A stretch of 64,000 nucleotides of DNA from Thermoanaerobaculia bacterium (GTDB lineage: Bacteria; Acidobacteriota; Thermoanaerobaculia; Multivoradales; J023), in the NCBI GenBank assembly GCA_028066595.1, contig JALCBJ010000006.1:91785-155784 (forward strand). The letters are read 5' to 3'. The position numbers were made by a program, and so were the translations under genes. Of the stretch, positions 42,365-50,147 are shown one piece after another. Numbering within the stretch: the stretch's first letter is position 1; each line of letters starts with the position of its first letter. The notes below the pieces were generated by a model that was given only the letters and a program-made list of their open reading frames with translations, was not told where the DNA came from and made no database searches.

Positions 42365-43374
42365 GCTCCTTTTCTGGAACGGCGACCGGCGATACCTCCA
42401 CCGCCGACAAAGATCGCCCAGCGACCCACGATCGCGAAGGTCCGCCGGAAGAGCCCGCACGCAGGAGCATCTTTGCCCGGCTGTTCTCGACGTTCCACGT
42501 ATACGGAGTCTTCTGGTACAAGCTCCACCTCTTCGGCGTCCGCAACGTGCCGCCGGTGCTATACCGCGTGCTGGTGCCACTCTTCGCGTTCTTCTTCTTC
42601 TGCACTCTGATCAAGATCCGGGGGGCGATCGCGCGAAACCTCGAGGCCGTGCTCGGTCCGTGCACCTGGTGGGAAACCCAAAAACGTATCTGGCGCAATC
42701 TACTGGTCTATTCGTGGTGTCTCACCGAACGCTACGAGGGTCTCGCCACCCATCGCGCCGTGACTCCCGCGCACGAAAACTTGCCCTACTGGGAGGAGCT
42801 GCGGAATTCCGGTACCGGCTTCGTTCTGGTCACTGCGCACCTCGGACACTGGGAGGTCGGCTCCGCGTTCCCTTCCGACTTCCAAGATCGCCACGTGCAC
42901 GTGGTCCGCGAGGAAGAGATCGACCAGCGGGCGCAGCACTTCTTCGAGGAGCTGGTCGACGCCAAGAGCGGTGGCGCCTACTCTGTCCACTTCGCACACC
43001 GCGATCCCAACCTGGGCACACGCCTCCTCTTGGCGGTGCGCCGCGGCGAGGTCGTCGCACTCCAGGGTGATCGTCCCGCCCGCGGCGGACGGACCGAGGA
43101 GCTCGAGCTCTTCGGTCGGCCCTTTCGTATGCCCGTTGGACCGGTGGCCATCGCCCGTACCGCCGGGGTTCCGATCCTGCCCGTCTTCGTGTATCGCGAC
43201 GGACGTCTCAAGGCACGGACCATCTTCCGAGAGCCCATCCGGGTTCCCAAGACCGAGGATCGCCGGGCCGATATTCGTAGCGGGTTGGAGTCCATCGTTC
43301 GGCAGATCGAATGGGGCATCCGGCACCGCCCGTACCAGTGGTTCTGCTTTCGTGACTTCTGGGAACCCCGTTGA
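42361..43374 (+). CDS. LpxL/HtrB-like lysophospholipid acyltransferase
   Basis: 337 residues. The N-terminal 40 residues are polar (ATHDREGPPEEPARRS); a membrane helix follows (RVLVPLFAFFFFCTLIKIRG). The acyltransferase motif HX4E is TAHLGHWEVGSAFP, with the second block RRGEVVALQGDRPARGGR, then GPVAIARTAGVPILPVFVYR. This fits the LpxL/LpxM family, which adds secondary acyl chains to lipid A or related lipids at the inner membrane. It overlaps both the exporter (ATGA) and the PlsC-like gene (TTGA), so the three are co-translated. Acceptor unknown. Confidence 0.88.
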   Translation: MSSFSGTATGDTSTADKDRPATHDREGPPEEPARRSIFARLFSTFHVYGVFWYKLHLFGVRNVPPVLYRVLVPLFAFFFFCTLIKIRGAIARNLEAVLGPCTWWETQKRIWRNLLVYSWCLTERYEGLATHRAVTPAHENLPYWEELRNSGTGFVLVTAHLGHWEVGSAFPSDFQDRHVHVVREEEIDQRAQHFFEELVDAKSGGAYSVHFAHRDPNLGTRLLLAVRRGEVVALQGDRPARGGRTEELELFGRPFRMPVGPVAIARTAGVPILPVFVYRDGRLKARTIFREPIRVPKTEDRRADIRSGLESIVRQIEWGIRHRPYQWFCFRDFWEPR

Positions 43375-44117
43375 CCCGCATCCTCTCGAACCTGCTCTGG
43401 TTCCCGATAAACCTCGTCCAGGGCCTGCTCGCCTGCCTTTGGACCAGCGCCTGCATCACCCTGGCACTCCTCGTTCGGGTCGCTACCGGGTCCACGGAGC
43501 GTTCCCTGGGAATGGCCCGCTGGCTGTGGGCTCCCGGCATGTTGCTCCTCGGCGGCTTGCGCTGCGAAGCGCGGGGACTTGACGATGTCGACTGGACCAA
43601 ACCGTACTTCATCGCTTCGAACCACCAAAGCTATCTCGACATCATCCTGCTCTTTCGGGTGCTACCCGTCAATCTGCACTTCGTCGTCAAGCAGGAGCTG
43701 TCGAAGATTCCGTTCTTGGCCTGGTACATCCGCTCCATGGGCATGATCTTCGTCGACCGTGGAAGCGGCAAAAAGGCGGCGGCCAGCGTGAAGCGGACTG
43801 CCCGGTTGGTGGCAGGGGGAAAGCACGTCCTGATCTTCCCCGAAGGTACCCGCAGCAAGGACGGTTCCGTCGGGCGGCTCAAGTCCGGGGTCCTCGGGAT
43901 CGCGGCCGCCGGTAGCATTCCCGTCGTACCCGTGGCGGTCGACGGACCCGGCAAGCTCATGCCGCCAAACACGATGCGCTACCGGCCAGGGACGCTGAAG
44001 GTGAACGTCGGACAACCCATTCCGACCGACGGCTACGCTTCCGACGAACGCCGCCGTCTGTCCCACGACGTACGCGCAGAGATCGTCCGACTGCTCGACG
44101 AGCTGCGGAGCGAATAG
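43371..44117 (+). CDS. PlsC-like 1-acyl-glycerol-3-phosphate acyltransferase
   Basis: 248 residues, one N-terminal hydrophobic region. The four acyltransferase blocks are present: IASNHQSYLDIILLFR (HX4D), GMIFVDRGSGKKAAASV, IFPEGTRSKDGSVGRLKSG and IPVVPVAVDGPGKLMPPN. The start is TTG at 43371, overlapping the upstream stop as TTGA; no ATG is nearby. It may be the housekeeping LPA acyltransferase, but its coupling to an LpxL-like enzyme and an RND exporter suggests a dedicated lipid. A hairpin terminator follows. Confidence 0.92.
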   Translation: MTRILSNLLWFPINLVQGLLACLWTSACITLALLVRVATGSTERSLGMARWLWAPGMLLLGGLRCEARGLDDVDWTKPYFIASNHQSYLDIILLFRVLPVNLHFVVKQELSKIPFLAWYIRSMGMIFVDRGSGKKAAASVKRTARLVAGGKHVLIFPEGTRSKDGSVGRLKSGVLGIAAAGSIPVVPVAVDGPGKLMPPNTMRYRPGTLKVNVGQPIPTDGYASDERRRLSHDVRAEIVRLLDELRSE

Positions 44118-44126
44118 GCGCAAGAA

Positions 44127-44170
44127 GCCCGGCGGGGAACCGACCTGGCCCAGACCGGATCCCCGCCGGC
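44127..44170 (+). terminator. Hairpin terminator after the lipid locus
   Basis: gcccggcgggga and tccccgccggc pair around a roughly 20-base loop, 10 bases after the PlsC stop. No T-run is visible. The remaining 190 bases up to the methyltransferase stop show no gene. Confidence 0.6.
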
Positions 44171-44360
44171 ATTGGAGTCGCTCGGCCTTGTGACTCGGCG
44201 GAGCCGCATTCGGTTCCCATAAGGCTCGGTTGCAGCACGAGCCCGCCAACCGGGGAGCCTCTTATCAGCTGGTCGACGTGAGCGGCACCGTCGTAGATCG
44301 AGCGGAGTACGATCGAGGCGGTCTGGGGCCCGGAAGGCTGGTCCATGGTGTTTTGATCGT

Positions 44361-45179
44361 TCAGGCTGCGCGGCGCAAAACCCAAAGAGCACAGATCAGA
44401 TCCCGTCCTAGGATCTCGGTCTCCTCTTCCTGGTTCGCGACGTATTCGTCGATCCTCGGCGCCAGCTGCGGTTGGTCCCGCTTGACCAGCTCCGCCCGGC
44501 GACGAATCAATTCCGTGTTGCGTTCGTTCACCGCACGGATTTCCTCGACGGAATAGATCAACTCGTCGACCCATTCGTCACCGAACGCAGCGAGACTCCG
44601 GCGGGTCGTCGCAAGATCGCCATAACCTGGCCAGTCCGGCAGACTCGGAACTCCATCTGCCAGGTACCCATCCTCCAACACGATCAAACCACCTCGCCGG
44701 ACGAGCGTGCGAAGGCCTTCCATCGTCGACTGATAGTCGCCGGCTACCGGACCGACATTGAGCAGCAAGACGGCGTCGTAGTCACGGTCCTGGCCCAGAA
44801 AGTCAAGGAGATCGCCCGGCTGGAAATCACATAGCGTGCCGAGCCCGGCTTCCGCGGCTGCCTCGCGCGCCGAAGCGAGAAACGGCTCGAAACCATCGAT
44901 GCCGTCGACTCGCAGGCCCATCTCCGCCGCCAGCGCCAACGCTACGGCTCCCTTGCCGCAACCCAGGTCGAGGACCCGTGAGCCCCTAGCGAGTCCCGCG
45001 CGTCGCAAACACTCGACGATCTCGGCGGAAGACGTACCTAGTTCCTGGAGGTCCGCCAACAGATCGGGAAGCAGCGGAAGTAGCGCCGGTTCCGTATCCA
45101 GCGCCTCCGCGATCTGATACTCCAATCTGTCCGCCTTCGGGTCGCTCATGTCGGAGCTGCCCCTCGGAGACTCCGTCAT
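44361..45179 (-). CDS. SAM-dependent methyltransferase
   Basis: 272 residues from the ATG at 45179, which overlaps the GH172 stop (ATGA). Motif I is RVLDLGCGKGAVALALAAEM, with IDGFEPFLASAREAAAE, FQPGDLLDF, YDAVLLLNVGPVAGDYQ and LRTLVRRGGLIVLEDGYLA. The C-terminal 80 residues (ELIRRRAELVKRDQPQLAPR) are helical. Resembles small-molecule class I methyltransferases. A second in-frame ATG at 45149 is possible. Coupling to a secreted glycosidase-type gene is unusual and gives no substrate. Confidence 0.85.
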   Translation of the reverse strand: MTESPRGSSDMSDPKADRLEYQIAEALDTEPALLPLLPDLLADLQELGTSSAEIVECLRRAGLARGSRVLDLGCGKGAVALALAAEMGLRVDGIDGFEPFLASAREAAAEAGLGTLCDFQPGDLLDFLGQDRDYDAVLLLNVGPVAGDYQSTMEGLRTLVRRGGLIVLEDGYLADGVPSLPDWPGYGDLATTRRSLAAFGDEWVDELIYSVEEIRAVNERNTELIRRRAELVKRDQPQLAPRIDEYVANQEEETEILGRDLICALWVLRRAA

Positions 45180-47236
45180 GGTGTCCAGGCCGACCATCCC
45201 GACAGGTCGCCGGTCTCGAAACCGTTTGCGAACAGCGAAGGATCGACATCGGCCCAGAGTTCGTAGCGGAACTCTGAGAATATCGGCGACGGTGAGGAAA
45301 TGTCGGGGTTGGGCAAAGCGACCACAGCAAAATCCAGCCGGCCGGATCTCGCTACGGCGGAAGCAGGAAGGTCGAGATCTTGTTCCCGCCAGCGGCGGTA
45401 CGGGTTCTCTGCCACGACAGGGAACGATGCCACCTGCACATCGTCCGCCAAGAGATCCGCGCGCTGGCCACCGATTCCGGCATCGAGCCGTCGGCGTATA
45501 CGTACACGTGTCGTGCCCTCGGGCGCGGTGAGGTGGAACCTCGAAGTTCCTGCGGGCCGATAGACGCCGGTGCCCTGCATCGCCTCTGGTGGCTCTCCCT
45601 CGAACTGGGAATCCAGCGCCTGGAGCGTCCAGTCACCGACGACGGACCAGCCATGGCGGCTCCTCGAAGCCGCGTCACCTAGGTCCAACACGTCCCACAA
45701 CCACAGACCCGGCTCGGGACGAGTGTAGTGATACGTCACGGTCCGGACCCGGAGTCGCAAGTTGCTGGTCGGCCCGCCCTCCAAACCCGCCCGTATGCCG
45801 GCCTCGAACGGTACACCATCCGTCAAGAGCCACCGATAGGCTGCGGTGATGTCCTCACCTGCGGGCTGGAGGTGGTACGGCGATCCGTGCAAAGGGGACG
45901 AGAACGAGCCCTGGTCGAAGTAGAAGCCGCCGTTGAACAGATCCTCGGTTCCGGTGCCGTGAGGATCGGGGTGACGAGAGCCGTCGAGATACACCCGTTC
46001 ATCCCCTTCGAGGTACTGCCGCGAAGGCGTATTCACCGAGCCCATATCGGCAAACAAACCGACCCACCGACCGCGGCCGTCGAGATGCAGAAGCGGAATG
46101 TCGAGCCCGGCCGTCGTTTCGTCGTCGACGCCGAGAGAGGCTCCGAAATGGCCGCTCTCCGAGGAAGGCTGATGTCGACGATGCCGGAGCTGCCATGCGA
46201 CAGGCACGCTTTCCGCCGTCGTGGCCTCGTAGCGCGTGAGCCGTACCTCGGCGGACCCGAAGAAAGGCATGGGGAAGTAAGAGTACAGTGTTCCTTCGCC
46301 ATCGACCCCTGCGAGCAGCGAACGGGTCGAGCCGAGACCACCTCGCCCGACCGCAAAGAAGTCCGACAACGGCATGCTCGTCGTGATGCGGCCATCGAAG
46401 GTCAAGGTCAGCTCGATCTCGGGCCATACCGCCGGATCGGTATCGACACGCAGCGCAGTGAAGCTGCCCGGACCGGTCGTTGCAGACAAGACAGCGGACT
46501 GTCCGGGCTCCAGCGTCAGGTCGCCCGAAGACGTCTGGGAAGCGCCCGTCGGCTGCAGTGCCCAAGGGTCGGAGCCGACGGCGGACAAGAGAGCGGCCAG
46601 CTGCGAGAGATCTTCCTTCCCGGTAAACGTGCTCACTGACCCAGGACCGGTCAGACGGTGGTACGTGAACTGGTACCACAAGCGTTGGTCGTCGGCACCG
46701 ACGAGGGTGATCTTGCATCCCTCCCGATATGGAATCGGCACGTAGCTGATGTTGCCACCGCTCGACGAGTGGCGATCACCTACCAACGGCGGCATGAACG
46801 GCTGGGTCGAGCCATCGAAGAACGCCGGTAGCGGCAGGCTGACCGTGGGCTCTTCCGCACCGTCCAGATAGACCCGCATCGTAACGTCGTCGGGCAACGG
46901 CTGGCTGACGCCGTCACCGGTGGTCATCCAGATCCGCACGATCGCGCCAGCACCCGGCTCGTCGAAGATCACGCCCTCGCCGTCCTCGATCCGCAGGTAG
47001 CGCCAATCACCCTCCGAGTGGCGGTCGAACCGACAGCCCGAGAGACAGTGGCTGTCGCGAAGCAAGACCCGGTTCGCAGTCGGCAGCTCGGCCAGCCTAT
47101 GCAGATCGGTCCAGGTCTGCCACGGCGGGTCTTCTGCGCGGACGCCTACCGAGGCGCCCACAGCCAGGACGAACAGAACCGCGGACAGCATCGCCGCGGA
47201 AAACCGATTTCCTCGACGATTCGGCGGACAGCCCAT
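45176..47236 (-). CDS. Secreted GH172 (DUF2961) family protein
   Basis: 686 residues with a signal peptide (FSAAMLSAVLFVLAVGASVG, cleaved near VRA). The GH172/DUF2961 pattern is strong: GAIVRIWMTTGDG, SSSGGNISYVPIPYREGCKI and HPDPHGTGTEDLFNGGFYFD, whose acidic residues match the proposed catalytic glutamates of characterised fructo- and arabinofuranosidases. A C-terminal jelly-roll-like region precedes a terminal tail, DPSLFANGFETGDLSGWSAW, a tail motif I have seen on many exported proteins. It probably acts on furanosides outside the cell. It overlaps the downstream methyltransferase gene by ATGA. Confidence 0.85.
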   Translation of the reverse strand: MGCPPNRRGNRFSAAMLSAVLFVLAVGASVGVRAEDPPWQTWTDLHRLAELPTANRVLLRDSHCLSGCRFDRHSEGDWRYLRIEDGEGVIFDEPGAGAIVRIWMTTGDGVSQPLPDDVTMRVYLDGAEEPTVSLPLPAFFDGSTQPFMPPLVGDRHSSSGGNISYVPIPYREGCKITLVGADDQRLWYQFTYHRLTGPGSVSTFTGKEDLSQLAALLSAVGSDPWALQPTGASQTSSGDLTLEPGQSAVLSATTGPGSFTALRVDTDPAVWPEIELTLTFDGRITTSMPLSDFFAVGRGGLGSTRSLLAGVDGEGTLYSYFPMPFFGSAEVRLTRYEATTAESVPVAWQLRHRRHQPSSESGHFGASLGVDDETTAGLDIPLLHLDGRGRWVGLFADMGSVNTPSRQYLEGDERVYLDGSRHPDPHGTGTEDLFNGGFYFDQGSFSSPLHGSPYHLQPAGEDITAAYRWLLTDGVPFEAGIRAGLEGGPTSNLRLRVRTVTYHYTRPEPGLWLWDVLDLGDAASRSRHGWSVVGDWTLQALDSQFEGEPPEAMQGTGVYRPAGTSRFHLTAPEGTTRVRIRRRLDAGIGGQRADLLADDVQVASFPVVAENPYRRWREQDLDLPASAVARSGRLDFAVVALPNPDISSPSPIFSEFRYELWADVDPSLFANGFETGDLSGWSAWTP

Positions 47237-47541
47237 GGCCTTATCGATCGGCCCGCATCGCCACTAACTCGACGGAGACGTTCCGGTACTCATTCATGAA
47301 CTCCAACTCCTCCCGACGGAGCCTCACCAGCCTCGCGACCCAGTGACCGCCGCTCGTGCGATCGGGCTTTCGCATGCTAGTCGCCCCCTTCCTCGGTTTC
47401 CCCTTGCCGCTCGTCGCCTCCGGACGCCAGTCTATGTCGCTGTCAGAGCGATCTGCAACGGGCGGTGGCCGCCGAATCCGGATCAGACCCCTCAGATCCA
47501 GCATCGTTGCGAACGATCCGATCCGCTACACTGCGCCCCTC
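47237..47541. other. 305-base divergent intergenic region
   Basis: Holds the upstream regions of the GH172 and symporter genes. A 44-codon minus-strand frame (47241-47375, ending FMNEYRNVSVELVAMRADR) just before the GH172 gene might be a leader peptide, but has no recognisable homology. No clear promoter boxes. Confidence 0.4.
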
Positions 47542-48870
47542 ATGAAAAAGATCGCATTGCATTGGCAGATCCTTCTGGCGATGGCTCTCGGAGTCTTGGT
47601 CGGATACCTGTTCGCGACCGCCGGCCTGTCGGATTCCGGTGTACTGGATTTCATCGGCCTCGCGGGCGACATCTTCATGCGACTGCTCATGATGATCGCA
47701 GTTCCGCTGGTCTTGTTTTCATTGGTCGCCGGAGTTGCCAGTCTCTCGGACTCCAGCCGACTGGCTCGCATGGGTAGCAAGACCATCGGCTTGTATTTGG
47801 CCACGACCGCGGTAGCGATCGTGATCGGTCTGGCGGTGGTCAACCTGATTCGTCCAGGTAGCTCCCTGAGCGAGAGTACCCGGATCAATCTACGGGAGGC
47901 GATCGTCAGCGGCGACCAGCTCGAGAGCGCAGAGCAGCGCATCTCGCGGGCCGAAAGCGTAGACGCACTGCAACAGATTCTGAACATGGTCCCAGAAAAT
48001 CCATTTGCTGCGCTTACCAACGCCAGCATGCTCCAGGTGGTTTTCTTCTCGCTATTCTTGGGCATCGCGCTGACACGTTTGCCGCAAGAGAAGCGAGCGC
48101 CGGTGATCGATATGTTTCAGCAACTATCGGACGCGATCATCGAGATGGTTCAGATGATCATGAAGGTCGCGCCCTATGGCGTGTTTGCACTGATCACCAG
48201 CCTCGTCGCGACCCTCGGGCGAGATACTGGAGTGTTGAGCGATCTCGGGTGGGCGCTAGGAGCATATATTTTCGCGATATTGGTAGGCCTGACCGTTCAC
48301 GCCCTTTTGGTTTACTTACCCTTGCTGCATTTTGTCGCCAAGGTCCCCATTCGAAAGTTCGCCCGGGCGATCGTTCCCGCGCAACTTCTCGCATTCAGCT
48401 CGAGCTCGTCTGCGGCAACATTGCCTGTGACCATCGAATGCCTGGAAAAGGGTATGGATGTGGACGAGGAAGCGACGAGCTTCGTGCTACCCCTTGGCTC
48501 GACGATCAATATGGATGGAACCGGTCTCTACCAAGGAATTGCCGCGGTGTTCATCGCGACCATGTACAACATCCCATTAGATCTCGGCGCGCAACTACAG
48601 ATCGTTCTCATGGCACTCCTGGCGTCTGTCGGCACTGCCGCGGTACCCGGTGTGGGAATCGTGATGCTGGTCATCGTACTGAAGCAAATCGACCTTCCTC
48701 CGGAAGGCATCGCGCTCATCTTGGCGGTGGATCGTCCCTTGGACATGTGCCGAACGATGCTCAACGTCACGGGAGATGCCGCGGTTTGCACCACGGTCGC
48801 ATCCACGGAAGGAATGATCACCCCGGGGCGGAGCCCCGCGGCGCCCGCGAAGAGCGGCGACTCCCTCTAA
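47542..48870 (+). CDS. Dicarboxylate/amino acid:cation symporter (DAACS, GltP/DctA type)
   Basis: 442 residues, eight helices and two hairpins. Family motifs are complete: FMRLLMMIAVPLVLFSLVAG, the serine-rich AFSSSSSAATLPVTIECL, SFVLPLGSTINMDGTGLYQG and the C-terminal LILAVDRPLDMCRTMLNVTG with DAAVCTTVAS. It takes up glutamate, aspartate or C4-dicarboxylates with H+ or Na+. Residues ~95-150 form a longer than usual loop between helices. The ATG at 47542 follows a short leader; an extension to 47356 is not conserved. Its 3' end overlaps the HtrA stop by 4 bases (convergent). Confidence 0.95.
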   Translation: MKKIALHWQILLAMALGVLVGYLFATAGLSDSGVLDFIGLAGDIFMRLLMMIAVPLVLFSLVAGVASLSDSSRLARMGSKTIGLYLATTAVAIVIGLAVVNLIRPGSSLSESTRINLREAIVSGDQLESAEQRISRAESVDALQQILNMVPENPFAALTNASMLQVVFFSLFLGIALTRLPQEKRAPVIDMFQQLSDAIIEMVQMIMKVAPYGVFALITSLVATLGRDTGVLSDLGWALGAYIFAILVGLTVHALLVYLPLLHFVAKVPIRKFARAIVPAQLLAFSSSSSAATLPVTIECLEKGMDVDEEATSFVLPLGSTINMDGTGLYQGIAAVFIATMYNIPLDLGAQLQIVLMALLASVGTAAVPGVGIVMLVIVLKQIDLPPEGIALILAVDRPLDMCRTMLNVTGDAAVCTTVASTEGMITPGRSPAAPAKSGDSL

Positions 48871-50105
48871 CGCTCATCTTGAATCGCGACGAGTTCTACC
48901 TGGACCGTGCGCCGTTTGCCGGCCTTGAGTAGCGTCAATTCCACGGTGGAGCCGATCCCGGCTTCGTCGAACGCGATCATCAGATCCACGGTAGAACGCA
49001 CAGGATCCCCGTTTACCCCGACGATGATGTCGCCGAGACGATCTCCTCGACGGGTCCGGCGGACTCCCTCGAGCCCCGCGATGTGGGCTGGGCTGCCGGG
49101 CTCGACACTGACGACGATCACACCTGCGATGCGCATGCGACGCGAGGCTTGATCGGGTGCCAAATGAACACCGATTCCAGGTTGAAGCGGTTCGCCATGG
49201 CGAATGAGCTGAGGGACCAGCTGGCGAACCGTATCGACCGGAACTGCGAATCCGATGCCGGCCGAGGCCCCGCTGGGGCTGTAGATCGCGGTGTTGACGC
49301 CGATCAGGCGACCGGTGGAATCGAGCAGAGGACCGCCGGAGTTGCCCGGGTTGATCGCGGCATCGGTCTGGATCACGTCGCGGATGGGTAGGCCTCCCGG
49401 CGAGCTGAGCTCGCGTCCGAGGGCGCTCACGACGCCGAGCGTCAGCGTCTGGTCCAGGCCGAACGGATTGCCGATGGCCAACACCTTCTGACCCACCATG
49501 AGGTTCTGAGACGAACCGAGCCTTACCGGGCGCAGGAGCTCCCGCGGAGCGTCGATGGCGAGCACGGCGAGGTCTTTCTGCGGCGCCACGCCGACGACGA
49601 CCGCATCGAAATCCTCCTGATCCAGAGTGACCACGAAGCGCGAGGCCTGCCGGATGACGTGATAGTTGGTGACGACGTGTCCCTGGTCGTCCCAAACAAA
49701 TCCGCTGCCGGTACCCGATGGGATCTCGTACACATTCAGCGACCAGAAATCACGCCGAAAAGCCTTGGTGGAGATGTTGACCACCGAAGGGCTGACGTCT
49801 CGGAAGACCGTGATGTCACGCCGCTCACCTTCGGTGAGAGCCTCCATCGCCTCAGACTCGCTCGCCGGACCCGGAGCAGGTTCAGGTGCAAGAGATCGCA
49901 CCGGACTCGGGCCCCGATCCTCTTCCGCGACCGGTTGCGCCTCGGCGGAGCCGAGCCACCAGCCGAACACGACGCCCGAAACCAGACCGGCGATCAGGCC
50001 GAGGGCGAGTGCCAAAAGAGCAGCGCGAGCTGCTTTCCTCGCCCGCCTGGGAGGCCCGACGCGACCCCGAAACGGATCGGACTCGTAGGAACTCGTGGGA
50101 TACAT
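48867..50105 (-). CDS. HtrA/DegP-family serine protease
   Basis: 412 residues. A membrane anchor (about 29-50, LLALALGLIAGLVSGVVFGW) is followed by a Pro/Glu-rich linker. The trypsin-like domain has His149 (VVTNYHVI), Asp178 (APQKDLAVLAID) and Ser257 (INPGNSGGPLL). One PDZ domain occupies about 300-405 (GVIVVSVEPGSPAHIAGLEG). One PDZ plus an N-terminal anchor fits the DegS/HtrA-like group, acting in the periplasm on misfolded envelope proteins or in signalling. It lies 42 bases downstream of the kinase gene on the same strand. Confidence 0.95.
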   Translation of the reverse strand: MYPTSSYESDPFRGRVGPPRRARKAARAALLALALGLIAGLVSGVVFGWWLGSAEAQPVAEEDRGPSPVRSLAPEPAPGPASESEAMEALTEGERRDITVFRDVSPSVVNISTKAFRRDFWSLNVYEIPSGTGSGFVWDDQGHVVTNYHVIRQASRFVVTLDQEDFDAVVVGVAPQKDLAVLAIDAPRELLRPVRLGSSQNLMVGQKVLAIGNPFGLDQTLTLGVVSALGRELSSPGGLPIRDVIQTDAAINPGNSGGPLLDSTGRLIGVNTAIYSPSGASAGIGFAVPVDTVRQLVPQLIRHGEPLQPGIGVHLAPDQASRRMRIAGVIVVSVEPGSPAHIAGLEGVRRTRRGDRLGDIIVGVNGDPVRSTVDLMIAFDEAGIGSTVELTLLKAGKRRTVQVELVAIQDER

Positions 50106-50147
50106 GTCAGCGGCTTCCTGTGGTAGTCAGTACCGCGGCCCCTCGGG

